A stretch of DNA of 64,000 nucleotides, from NCBI RefSeq assembly GCF_042682685.1, contig NZ_JBHUHX010000010.1:62001-126000 (forward strand), given 5' to 3'. Shown piece after piece: positions 19,972-28,551 of this stretch (within the stretch, counting starts at the first letter, position 1; the number at the start of each line of letters is the position of its first letter). Made by a program: the position numbers and the translations under genes. Under the pieces are notes generated by a model that was given only the letters and a program-made list of their open reading frames with translations, did not search any database and was not told the origin of the DNA. Origin of the DNA: Imhoffiella fuscus (lineage in GTDB: Bacteria > Pseudomonadota > Gammaproteobacteria > Chromatiales > Chromatiaceae).

Positions 19972-21420
19972 TCAATGCACCGTGCACACCATGCAGGGAT
20001 CGAACGAGCGCACGATGTGCTGGACCGACACCGGCGTGCGCTCTCCCGGCCTGACCGGTGCCCCCACCAGCGCCTGCTCCAAGGCACCAGGAACCCGATC
20101 GCGATCCCGAGGCGAGAAGTTCCAGGTGGTCGGCGCGACGATCTGATAGTTGAGGATGCGACCGTTACGCACCCGCAGCCAATGGCCGAGACTGCCGCGC
20201 GCCGCCTCGATCAAACCGACGCCCTGCGTCTCTTCCGGAAGCCGACCCGAGACACAGAAGGGTTCGCCCGGACAGAGCTGACGCACCCACTCCTCCATAG
20301 CGATCAGCAATCGGGCGGACTCGATCAGGCGGGCGATGACCCGGTTGGCGACATTGCCGCCCGAATGGCCGACCAGCTCGCGCACCAGCGACTGACCATC
20401 GATCAACTGGCGCGCCAATGCGCCAACCTCGATGACCTGCCCGTTCAGGCGCGGGGCCTTGCACCAGCTGTAGGCGCCGGCCTTCTCCATCAGCGGCAGC
20501 ATGCTCCCGGCGCTCGGATGCAGGGGTTCGGCCCCACCGAGCATCCAGCTGTGACTCAAATCCTCGGTGATGGCCGCCACGTCCAGATCCTGAGCCCCAT
20601 CGGACCAGACCCCTCGCCGAAACAGGCGCGACTCGCCGAGCGGAAACCCGCCGAAACTCATGAAGCGATCGGTCGCCCGCCCCAGCCGATCGAGCCCCAA
20701 GCGATCCGCAACCGCGAGAAACCAACGCAGATCGCCCGTCTCCGACGGCGCCTGATCGCGCCATTCCAGCAACGCGCGACGACTGGACAGACCGGCGATC
20801 GTCTCCAGCCGGTCACCGAAGGTCCGCTCTTCGAGGAAACGGCGGAATCCAGCGAGGATCATCAGCAGACGCACCCGCTCCTGCGGCTGAACGGCACGCG
20901 TGGAGCCACCGGGCTGGAGACTCAGACTGTGCGGCCACTTCCCGGCAAGAACGCCCATGAGATGCAGCAATCTGGCGCGTGCTGCGGTGAACTCCTGCGC
21001 GGCGACCCCGGAGCCGGCGCGAAAACGCTCGGCGAGCGCCGGATACCAGGACTCGCCCGCATAGGTCTCGCGGGCGAAGTCGGGCATGAAGAAGAGATAG
21101 AAATGGGTGAGGTGGTCGGCAAGATTTTCGCAGGCCAGAATGAGATTCACCGCCAGCTCGCCGTTCGGCGGCATCGAGAGCCCTTGCGCCTGAGCCAGTG
21201 CGGACGCGGCGGCCACCGACTGGGAGACCGAACAGATCCCGCAGATCCTCGGCACGATCACCAGGCTGTCGAGTGGATCCTTCCCCTGCAGGATCTGCTC
21301 GAACCCGCGATAGAGCGGCGAGACCACATGGGCCTCGCGCACCTGTCCGTCGACGACATCCAGCCGGACCTCCAGATCGCCCTCGACCCGATTGAAGGGT
21401 CCGACCACGAGTCGAGCCAT
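19972..21420 (-). CDS. hupV: Regulatory [NiFe] hydrogenase large subunit
   Basis: This 482-residue protein carries both nickel-iron ligand motifs, Arg-Ile-Cys-Gly-Ile-Cys near residue 60 and Asp-Pro-Cys-Met-Val-Cys-Thr-Val-His at the very C-terminus. It ends exactly at that His. The C-terminal extension that is cleaved during maturation of energy-converting hydrogenases is missing, as in the H2-sensing HupV/HoxC subunits. With HupU it binds H2 and passes the signal to HupT. It is last in the hupT-hupU-hupV order. No response regulator (HupR) or uptake hydrogenase gene lies in the window. Confidence 0.92.
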   Translation of the reverse strand: MARLVVGPFNRVEGDLEVRLDVVDGQVREAHVVSPLYRGFEQILQGKDPLDSLVIVPRICGICSVSQSVAAASALAQAQGLSMPPNGELAVNLILACENLADHLTHFYLFFMPDFARETYAGESWYPALAERFRAGSGVAAQEFTAARARLLHLMGVLAGKWPHSLSLQPGGSTRAVQPQERVRLLMILAGFRRFLEERTFGDRLETIAGLSSRRALLEWRDQAPSETGDLRWFLAVADRLGLDRLGRATDRFMSFGGFPLGESRLFRRGVWSDGAQDLDVAAITEDLSHSWMLGGAEPLHPSAGSMLPLMEKAGAYSWCKAPRLNGQVIEVGALARQLIDGQSLVRELVGHSGGNVANRVIARLIESARLLIAMEEWVRQLCPGEPFCVSGRLPEETQGVGLIEAARGSLGHWLRVRNGRILNYQIVAPTTWNFSPRDRDRVPGALEQALVGAPVRPGERTPVSVQHIVRSFDPCMVCTVH

Positions 21421-21472
21421 GCCTCAGTCGCCCCCTGCGAGGCGTTCGCCCGTAAAGCGCATCCGCATCTCG

Positions 21473-22480
21473 CTAACGCTGCCGGGGATGACGAACCGAC
21501 GGCGGGACCACCAGATGATCCGCCGTGGCATTGAGCCGCAACCGCTGCGGTGTCGCGGCCTTCGAGAGCGAAGCCAGGGCGACGAACCAGGCCTTGGGCA
21601 TGTCCGTCGGCAGGCCGATCGGAATCCCGGCCACCGAAGGGGTCTGCTGGAAGCCGTGACCCGGCTCCTCGAACTCGGGCGCGGTGCAGTTGATGCAGGC
21701 ATAGCCGCCCCGCGTGCAGGAACCCTGACCATTCCACAAACGCGTGTTGCAGTCGGCATGCGCCTGCGTGCCGAGACAACCGAGGTGCTCCATCAGACAG
21801 CCCAAATCCGAGTGTTCCAACGCGCTGGCCTTGTACTCGTAGAACTCGTTGCGGGGACAGCCGTGATGGACCAGGTGATCGTAGAACATGCGTGGACGCT
21901 GGTAGGGATCCAGATCCGCTTCGGCCAACGCACCCAGAGCCAGAGCCGCCAGGGTCTCGCCGACCCAGTCGGGATGGATGGGGCAGCCGGCGATGTTGAC
22001 GACCGGCAGGCCGCCCGCAGCTCGGAAATCGGCGCCCAACAGCCCGCCGGGATGCACGCCCTCGTACTGCAAGCCGCAGGCATCCGTGGGATTGTCAGCG
22101 CCGGCGGTAATCCCGCCGTAGGCCGCACAGGTTCCCATGGCAACCACGCAACCGGCACGTGCGGCCAAAGATCGCACCCAATCGATCATGGGGCGGTTGG
22201 TTCCGGACAGCAGATGAAAGCGCCCGCTGCCATTCGGTCCGCGCAACAGGGCGCCCTCGACGCACAGCAGGTCGAGCGGCTCATCGCCCCGCTCCAGGCG
22301 CTCCAGGCGCGACACGACCTCGTCGCCGCTCGCCTCGCTCAGCGAGGGATGCCAGATGAGATGCAATCCGGCAGCGTCGAACAGACCCGGCAGCTCGGGC
22401 GACTCGGCGTTGAGCAGCGACATGCTGCAGCCGCCGCAACCGCCGGACTGGAGCCAGAGCACGCCGAGCGGGGCGCTCAC
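21473..22480 (-). CDS. hupU: Regulatory [NiFe] hydrogenase small subunit
   Basis: The protein has 335 residues from the GTG at 22480, which overlaps the hupT stop (GTGA). It starts with the proximal-cluster motif Leu-Gln-Ser-Gly-Gly-Cys-Gly-Gly-Cys-Ser-Met, almost at residue 1. No Tat signal peptide precedes it, unlike in membrane-bound uptake hydrogenases. Further Cys ligands lie in Gly-Thr-Cys-Ala-Ala-Tyr-Gly-Gly, Gly-Cys-Pro-Ile-His-Pro and the Cys-rich C-terminal half. Absence of a Tat signal and coupling to a histidine kinase identify it as the cytoplasmic sensor HupU/HoxB. Confidence 0.92.
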   Translation of the reverse strand: MSAPLGVLWLQSGGCGGCSMSLLNAESPELPGLFDAAGLHLIWHPSLSEASGDEVVSRLERLERGDEPLDLLCVEGALLRGPNGSGRFHLLSGTNRPMIDWVRSLAARAGCVVAMGTCAAYGGITAGADNPTDACGLQYEGVHPGGLLGADFRAAGGLPVVNIAGCPIHPDWVGETLAALALGALAEADLDPYQRPRMFYDHLVHHGCPRNEFYEYKASALEHSDLGCLMEHLGCLGTQAHADCNTRLWNGQGSCTRGGYACINCTAPEFEEPGHGFQQTPSVAGIPIGLPTDMPKAWFVALASLSKAATPQRLRLNATADHLVVPPSVRHPRQR

Positions 22481-23886
22481 AGCGGCAGCTCCATGGTGAA
22501 GCGAGCGCCGCCCTCGGAACGGTTGTCGACACTCAAACGCCCACCATGATCGGTGACGATGCCGTAGCTGATGGACAAGCCCAGCCCCGTGCCCTGCCCG
22601 ACCGGCTTGGTGGTGAAGAAGGGGTCGAACACCTTGAGCAAACCGTCCTCCGAGAGACCGGGACCGTTGTCCTCGATGGTGAGCCGCACCCAGTCGCGCC
22701 GGGAGATACCGCTCTCCGCCAGGGCCTCGCGCTCGAACCGGATGAGACGGATCCCGATCTCGGGATCGGGCGTCTGCTGCAGCGCGTCCACCGCGTTCTG
22801 CACCAGATTCATCGCCACCTGATGGATCTGTCCGGCATGGCCGCAGAGATCGAGACGGTCCGGCAGCTCCAGGTCGAGCCGCACCCCGAACCGTTTGCCC
22901 TTGGTGACCCACTGGACAGCGGTCTGAACCACGCGAACCAGATCGAAGGGCGCGCGTTCGCCCTGCTGACCGCCGGAGAAGCATCGCAGATCATGGACCA
23001 CGTCCCGCACCCGCTCGGCGCCTTCGAGGGTTCCCTTGATCAGCGGATCCAGATCGTCGAGCAAGCGCTGGATGCGCAGCTCCTCCTTGAGCGCCTTGAG
23101 ACTCTCGGGCGGATCGGAGGCATCCACCGCGTCGCAAAAGGCGCGCAGCCGTTCGCGATAGCGACTGAGCACATGGACATTACCATAGACGAAGCTGATG
23201 GGATTGTTGAGTTCGTGCGCGACCCCGGCGACCAGACGCCCCAGCGAGGCCATCTTTTCGGCGCTGACCAGCTGTTGCTGGGCCTGCTTGAGCTCGTCGT
23301 GGGCCTGGTTCAGCGCCTTGTAGGCGCGCTGCAGCTCGCCCACCGGACGGCCGATCAGCACCATCCCCACCAGTCGACCGCGAGGATCGTAGCGGGAGGT
23401 GCAGTTGACGGCCAGCGGCACCTCTTCGTGCTCGCCGCGCAAAACCAGCTCGCAATCGTAGACCGCGTGATCGCGAATCTTCTCGACGAAACCGCTGGCC
23501 AGATCCAAGCACTCGGCGGTGAGGAGCGACTGGAAGGGACGCCCGATCAAGGCCGATTCCGACTGACCCGACAGGCTTTCCAATGCCGGATTGACCTCCT
23601 CGATACGTCCGTTGATGTCGCAGACGATGAGAACGTCGGTCATCGAGGCCAGCACGCTCGAAATGAACTGATGGGCCGTTTCGAGCGCGCTGTTCTTCTC
23701 CTCCAGCTCGACCTGATACCGCACCAGATCGGCATAGGTCTCGTCCATCTTGTGGATGACCTCGATCCAGAGCGCATCCTGGCGATTGTCGAGACCATCT
23801 GCCGGATCGGACAGACCGAGGCCGCCATCGGCGTCATTCGTCACCGAGTCCGAATCGTAGCGAGAATCGTGCATCGTAGGATTCAT
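22477..23886 (-). CDS. hupT: Hydrogen-responsive histidine kinase HupT
   Basis: This protein of about 469 residues has a PAS domain near 85-195, a coiled linker, the H-box Val-Ala-His-Glu-Leu-Asn-Asn-Pro-Ile-Ser, and a HATPase domain. The ATPase motifs are Asn-Leu-Val-Gln-Asn-Ala-Val-Asp-Ala, Asp-Asn-Gly-Pro-Gly and Gly-Thr-Gly-Leu-Gly-Leu-Ser. No membrane segment is present. In known systems HupT phosphorylates HupR unless HupUV senses H2. ATG 23886 is preferred to a GTG at 23928, but both lack a strong Shine-Dalgarno. The stop overlaps the hupU start, so the three genes form one operon. Confidence 0.9.
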   Translation of the reverse strand: MNPTMHDSRYDSDSVTNDADGGLGLSDPADGLDNRQDALWIEVIHKMDETYADLVRYQVELEEKNSALETAHQFISSVLASMTDVLIVCDINGRIEEVNPALESLSGQSESALIGRPFQSLLTAECLDLASGFVEKIRDHAVYDCELVLRGEHEEVPLAVNCTSRYDPRGRLVGMVLIGRPVGELQRAYKALNQAHDELKQAQQQLVSAEKMASLGRLVAGVAHELNNPISFVYGNVHVLSRYRERLRAFCDAVDASDPPESLKALKEELRIQRLLDDLDPLIKGTLEGAERVRDVVHDLRCFSGGQQGERAPFDLVRVVQTAVQWVTKGKRFGVRLDLELPDRLDLCGHAGQIHQVAMNLVQNAVDALQQTPDPEIGIRLIRFEREALAESGISRRDWVRLTIEDNGPGLSEDGLLKVFDPFFTTKPVGQGTGLGLSISYGIVTDHGGRLSVDNRSEGGARFTMELPL

Positions 23887-23996
23887 CGGAGCCACCGAAA
23901 TTGATGCGTCGGCCGGATCGAAGATCACCCTTTGGCGCTATGGAACCGAACCGGGACGGCCCTTGGCTCGATCACCATGGCGCCATGCCGCCACCT

Positions 23997-25388
23997 TCAC
24001 GAAGCGCGGCGCCAGGTCGTTCCCTGCGGACCGTCGTCGAGCTGGACACCGGCATCGGCGAGCTCCTTGCGGATGCGGTCGGCCGCTGCCCAGTCCCTGT
24101 CTGCGCGCGCCTGGGTCCGCTCTTGGATCAGCGCATCGATCCGCGCGTCACTGAGACCATCCTCGGTCGAACTCGGGCCGCCACGCAGATAGACCTCTGC
24201 ATCGCTCTGAAGGATCCCCAGCATCTCGCCCAATCGACGCAGCTCGGCACCCAAGGCCGCCGCGCGCTCGATGTCGGCCGGACGCACCCGGTTGATCTCG
24301 CGCACCAGATCGAAAAGCACTGCCAGCGCGACCGGCGTGTTGAAGTCGTCATCCATGGCGGCGTTGAAACGCTCGCGATAGGTCTCGCCGAATGCCGGCT
24401 CGACCTCTGGAAGCCCGCGCAGGGCCGTGTAGAAACGAGTCAGCGCGCCACGCGCGTTCTGCAGGTTCTCGTCGTCGTAGTTGAGCGGGCTGCGGTACTG
24501 GCTGGTGAGGATGAAATAGCGCACCTCCTCGGCCTGATACCGCTGCAGGATCTCGCGCACGGTGAAGAAGTTGCCCAGCGACTTGGACATCTTCTCCTCG
24601 TTGACCCGCACGAAACCATTGTGCATCCAGACGTTGACGAAGGTCTCGCCGGTCGCACCCTCGGACTGGGCGATCTCGTTCTCGTGATGCGGAAACTGCA
24701 AATCGGCCCCGCCACCGTGGATATCGAAATGATTACCCAGACAGCAGGTGCTCATGGCGGAACATTCGATATGCCACCCCGGACGCCCCATCCCCCAAGG
24801 CGACTCCCAGGCCGGCTCGCCCGGCTTGGCCGACTTCCAGAGGGCGAAGTCGAGCGGGTCGCGCTTGGACTCGCCGATCTCGACCCGCGCACCGGCGCGC
24901 AGATCCTGCGGATCCTTGCCCGAGAGCTTGCCATACCCGGCGAACTGGCCGACGGCATAGTAGACGTCGCCATTGTCGGCGACATAGGCCATGCCCTTGT
25001 CGACCAGGGTCTCGACCATGGCCAAGATCTCGGACATATGCCCGGTCGCACGCGGCTCCTGGGTCGGCGGCAGCACGCCGAGTGCCTCGGCATCCTCGCG
25101 CATGGCCTGGATGAAACGCTCGGTCAGCTCGGTGAAGCGCTCGCCGTTCTCGGCGGCGCGGCGGATGATCTTGTCGTCGATGTCGGTGATGTTGCGGACA
25201 TAGGTCACCTCGTAGCCGAGCGCGCGCAGGTAACGATAGACAACGTCGAACACCACCATCACCCGTGCGTGCCCCAGGTGACAGTAGTCGTAGACGGTCA
25301 TGCCGCACACGTACATGCGCACCTTTCCGGGCTCGATCGGCGTGAAGACATCTTTCTGGCGGGTCAAACTATTATGGATCTGCAGCAT
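23997..25388 (-). CDS. cysS: Cysteinyl-tRNA synthetase
   Basis: This 463-residue class I synthetase charges tRNA-Cys. It shows the HIGH-type motif in Tyr-Cys-His-Leu-Gly-His-Ala-Arg, the KMSKS motif in Glu-Glu-Lys-Met-Ser-Lys-Ser-Leu-Gly-Asn, and the zinc ligands Cys-Gly-Met-Thr near residue 28, Cys-Ser-Ala near 209, and His-His-Glu-Asn near 234. The start at ATG 25388 (Met-Leu-Gln-Ile-His-Asn-Ser) matches the family; the frame is open further. It diverges from ppiB. Confidence 0.96.
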   Translation of the reverse strand: MLQIHNSLTRQKDVFTPIEPGKVRMYVCGMTVYDYCHLGHARVMVVFDVVYRYLRALGYEVTYVRNITDIDDKIIRRAAENGERFTELTERFIQAMREDAEALGVLPPTQEPRATGHMSEILAMVETLVDKGMAYVADNGDVYYAVGQFAGYGKLSGKDPQDLRAGARVEIGESKRDPLDFALWKSAKPGEPAWESPWGMGRPGWHIECSAMSTCCLGNHFDIHGGGADLQFPHHENEIAQSEGATGETFVNVWMHNGFVRVNEEKMSKSLGNFFTVREILQRYQAEEVRYFILTSQYRSPLNYDDENLQNARGALTRFYTALRGLPEVEPAFGETYRERFNAAMDDDFNTPVALAVLFDLVREINRVRPADIERAAALGAELRRLGEMLGILQSDAEVYLRGGPSSTEDGLSDARIDALIQERTQARADRDWAAADRIRKELADAGVQLDDGPQGTTWRRAS

Positions 25389-25570
25389 GGGCACGAATTC
25401 TTGGCAATGAGGGCGAACATCGAATGCATCATGGTAGCAAAGCCCCGGGCGAGCCGCTCCGCGCCTTTCCACCGTCGAGCAAAGTCCTTACCATGGGCGG
25501 TCATCAATCACCACGAGCAGGCACGATTCGTGACTACGGCGTGTCGACGCTCAAGCCCGGAACCATCTCC

Positions 25571-26059
25571 ATGATCAAACTCACCACCAATCACGGCGAC
25601 ATCCTGATCGAACTGGACACCGAGAAGGCCCCCAAGACCTGCGCCAACTTCGAGCAATACGTCCGCGACGGCCACTACGACGGCACCCTTTTCCATCGGG
25701 TGATCTCCGGCTTCATGATCCAGGGCGGCGGCATGACCGCCGACTTCAACCAGAAGCCAACCCGCAGCCCCATCGAGAACGAGGCCAAAAACGGACTCAA
25801 GAACGAGACCGGCACCATCGCCATGGCCCGCACCATGGCACCGCACTCGGCCTCCTCGCAGTTCTTCATCAACGTCTCGAACAACGATTTCCTGGACTAT
25901 CCAGGCCAGGACGGCTGGGGCTACTGCGTGTTCGGCCGTGTTGTGGAAGGCATGGAGACGGTGGACGCCATCAAGGCCGTCAAAACCGGCAACCGTCACG
26001 GCCACCAAGACGTCCCGGTCGAGGACGTCATCATCGAGAAGGCCGAGATCGTCGACTGA
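25571..26059 (+). CDS. ppiB: Cyclophilin-type peptidyl-prolyl isomerase
   Basis: This 162-residue cytoplasmic cyclophilin matches E. coli PpiB in length and sequence. It has Leu-Phe-His-Arg-Val-Ile-Ser-Gly-Phe-Met-Ile-Gln-Gly-Gly with the catalytic Arg, Met-Ala-Arg-Thr and Ser-Ser-Gln-Phe-Phe-Ile-Asn. ATG 25571 (Met-Ile-Lys-Leu-Thr-Thr-Asn-His) is the family-like start and no signal peptide is present. ppiB next to cysS, in divergent orientation, is a common arrangement in gammaproteobacteria. Confidence 0.95.
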   Translation: MIKLTTNHGDILIELDTEKAPKTCANFEQYVRDGHYDGTLFHRVISGFMIQGGGMTADFNQKPTRSPIENEAKNGLKNETGTIAMARTMAPHSASSQFFINVSNNDFLDYPGQDGWGYCVFGRVVEGMETVDAIKAVKTGNRHGHQDVPVEDVIIEKAEIVD

Positions 26060-26129
26060 ACCAAGCGTCGCACGCAACCGTCCCCGGACGGTTGCGGCAC
26101 ATGAGGCGAAATCTGACGCCTGGCGGCTC

Positions 26130-27572
26130 TCAGAGCAAAAAGAGCGTCGCCAGCCCAAGGAAGATGAAGAACCCACCCGAATCGGTCAGCGCCGTGATGA
26201 GCACCGAGCTGCCGAGCGCCGGATCCCGCCCGAGGCGCTGACGAATCAGCGGAATGAGTACCCCGGCCGTCGCGGCCAACAGCAGATTGAGCGTCATGGC
26301 AGCGGTCATCACCAGACCGAGATAGGGGTCGCGATAGAGCCACCAGGCCAGCACCCCGACCACGCCACCCCAGACGAGACCGTTGATGAGCGCGACGCCG
26401 ACCTCCTTCCTCAACAGACGCCACATGCCGGACGGCTCGACCTGCCCCATGGCCAGGGCGCGCACGATCATGGTGATCGCCTGATTGCCGGCATTGCCGC
26501 CGATCCCGGCGACGATCGGCATCAACGCGGCCAAGGCGACCAATTCCTCGATCGAGTCATGAAATAGGTCGATAACCCGAGAGGCGAGAAAGGCCGTCAC
26601 CAGATTGATCGCCAGCCAGGCCCAGCGGTTCTTCACCGATTGGATGACGGAGGCAAAGATGTCCTCTTCCTCGCGCAGACCGGCATGGCTGAGGATCTCG
26701 GCCTCCGATTCCTCGCGAATCTGATCGACCATGTCGGCGATGGTGACGCGCGCGATCAGGCGGCGCTCGTCGTCGATCACGGGCACAGAGACCAGGTCGT
26801 AACGCTCGAAGGCATTGGCAGCGGCGTTGGCGTCGTCATCCGGGCCGAAGGTCACCAGCGAGCGCGACTTCATGACCTGCCCCACCTGTTTCTCCGGCTC
26901 ATTGATAAGCAGCGATTCGAGCGTCAGAACACCATGAAGCCGATCATCGCGATCGATGACGAAGAGCTTGTCGGTATGATCCGGCAACGCCTCGAAACGA
27001 CGCAGATAACGCAGCACCACCTCCAGCGTGACGTCCTCGCGCACCGTCACCATGTCAAAGTCCATCAGGGCGCCGACCGTACCCTCCGGGTAGGACATGG
27101 CCGCCCGTACCTGCTCCTGCTCCTTCTGATCCAACGAATCGAGCACGTCCTGGATGATCTCGGACGGCAGTTCGGGGGCCAGATCGGCCAGTTCGTCGGC
27201 ATCGAGCGACTCGGCCACGGCCTTGAGCTCGTCCGGATCCATGGTCCGAAGCAGCGTGGCGCGCACCGCGTCCGAGACCTCCAGGAGGATCTCGCCATCC
27301 TTGTCCGCGCGCACCATATCCCAGACGAACCAGCGGTCCGCAAGCGGCAGCGCCTCCAGGATGCGAGCGATATCGGCTGGATGCAGACGTTCGAGCTTGC
27401 GACTCAGGCGCGCCAGATTCTGCTTATGGGTGATGGTCTCGACCAGCGCCCGATGCGGCATGTTCTGGCGATGCTCCAGGCTCTCGACCAGCTGCTGACG
27501 CGCCAGCAGATCCTGAATATCGTGAAGATGTTGGTGAAAGGCATCCGGATCGCGCGGCTTCTGCTCGGTCAT
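26130..27572 (-). CDS. mgtE: Magnesium transporter MgtE
   Basis: The protein (480 residues) has the MgtE layout: an N-terminal acidic helical domain (Leu-His-Pro-Ala-Asp-Ile-Ala), two CBS domains near residues 145-280, a plug helix and five C-terminal membrane helices. The pore sequence Pro-Ile-Val-Ala-Gly-Ile-Gly-Gly-Asn-Ala-Gly-Asn-Gln is present. MgtE channels let Mg2+ in when cytosolic Mg2+ is low. ATG 27572 (Met-Thr-Glu-Gln-Lys) starts the conserved part. Start choice is moderately sure. Confidence 0.95.
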   Translation of the reverse strand: MTEQKPRDPDAFHQHLHDIQDLLARQQLVESLEHRQNMPHRALVETITHKQNLARLSRKLERLHPADIARILEALPLADRWFVWDMVRADKDGEILLEVSDAVRATLLRTMDPDELKAVAESLDADELADLAPELPSEIIQDVLDSLDQKEQEQVRAAMSYPEGTVGALMDFDMVTVREDVTLEVVLRYLRRFEALPDHTDKLFVIDRDDRLHGVLTLESLLINEPEKQVGQVMKSRSLVTFGPDDDANAAANAFERYDLVSVPVIDDERRLIARVTIADMVDQIREESEAEILSHAGLREEEDIFASVIQSVKNRWAWLAINLVTAFLASRVIDLFHDSIEELVALAALMPIVAGIGGNAGNQAITMIVRALAMGQVEPSGMWRLLRKEVGVALINGLVWGGVVGVLAWWLYRDPYLGLVMTAAMTLNLLLAATAGVLIPLIRQRLGRDPALGSSVLITALTDSGGFFIFLGLATLFLL

Positions 27573-27666
27573 GGTCAGAGCACCAGGGCTGAGTCGATGG
27601 AATCGAGCCGCGCACTTTACGGACTTCGGTCCATCAATGCGAGACACGGGAACGCGAACAGGGGAA

Positions 27667-28551
27667 TCAGCGGGCGACGAAGAAAGGATTGCCCAGATAA
27701 CTGAGGACCGCGCCCTCTGGAACGATGCGCTCGACCCAGAAGCCCTCCCGGGTCTGCTCGCCCTCGCGATACCTGAGCGTATTGATCACCACGAAGCGCT
27801 TGGTCCGATCTTTATCGTAGACATGGGCGGTCATCAGATAAGCGGGGATCTGGGCCGCCTGCATGGCCGTCAGACGCAAGGTCGTCGGATCGCTCGGTAT
27901 CCGGACTTTGGCTCGCCCCTTGGTCGACGGAGGAGGAATCCCCTGCTCGCGACGCACCTGCTGCTTGAACGCCTCGATATCCTGAACCAGATCGGGTGGC
28001 ACCTGGGAACGCGACGCACGCTCGACCGGGGACGACGCGGACTCGAAATCGGACTCGGCCTCGAGTTGGCGCTGCAGCGCCTCTTCGAGATCGGCCCCGT
28101 AGGGATCGAACGCCTCGGAGCGTACCTGCTCGGTCGGCGCATTGCGACGGACGGGCGGACCCGAGACCACATCCGACACCTGACGCCGGGGTCCCGGCGC
28201 CTCGACCAGCGGAGTCGAAGGCAACGCCATCCCCCGATCGTCCAGATTGACTGGAACCCTATCCTGGACGCCCCGACCGGAGGTCCCCAAATTCACCGAC
28301 GAAACGTCTGGCGGCACGCTGTCGGTCATCGGCCCGCCCACACCACTTGTAGACGAGGTCGGTGACCTGAAGGCCGCGTAGAGCGCGATGACCACCGCGA
28401 GGCTGGCGAGCCCGACCGCCAACAGCCCCCAATGGTTGGTCGGAGGCGGTTCCTTGTCCTCGGCAAAGAGGTCGCTCGAATCCAGGGTCGGAACCTGCCC
28501 AAGCTCTCGTTCCTGCTGGGATTTCCGGAGCGCCTCCAGGATGTAGCTCAT
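27667..28551 (-). CDS. gspB: Type II secretion assembly protein GspB
   Basis: This 294-residue protein starts with Met-Ser-Tyr-Ile-Leu-Glu-Ala-Leu-Arg-Lys-Ser, a hallmark of GspB/ExeB. It has one transmembrane helix near residues 42-62, a Pro/Ser-rich periplasmic linker and a C-terminal GspB domain (Gln-Ile-Pro-Ala-Tyr-Leu-Met-Thr-Ala-His-Val-Tyr). With GspA it helps the secretin multimerise through the peptidoglycan. Its ATG overlaps the gspA stop by four bases. No other gsp gene is in the window. Confidence 0.9.
   Translation of the reverse strand: MSYILEALRKSQQERELGQVPTLDSSDLFAEDKEPPPTNHWGLLAVGLASLAVVIALYAAFRSPTSSTSGVGGPMTDSVPPDVSSVNLGTSGRGVQDRVPVNLDDRGMALPSTPLVEAPGPRRQVSDVVSGPPVRRNAPTEQVRSEAFDPYGADLEEALQRQLEAESDFESASSPVERASRSQVPPDLVQDIEAFKQQVRREQGIPPPSTKGRAKVRIPSDPTTLRLTAMQAAQIPAYLMTAHVYDKDRTKRFVVINTLRYREGEQTREGFWVERIVPEGAVLSYLGNPFFVAR

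Noticed and set aside
22546..23904. Long plus-strand frame opposite hupT
   Set aside because: It is an antisense shadow produced by high GC and codon bias. The minus-strand protein has all the kinase motifs. The same applies to long frames opposite dapD, dnaX, cysS, malQ and the permease gene.
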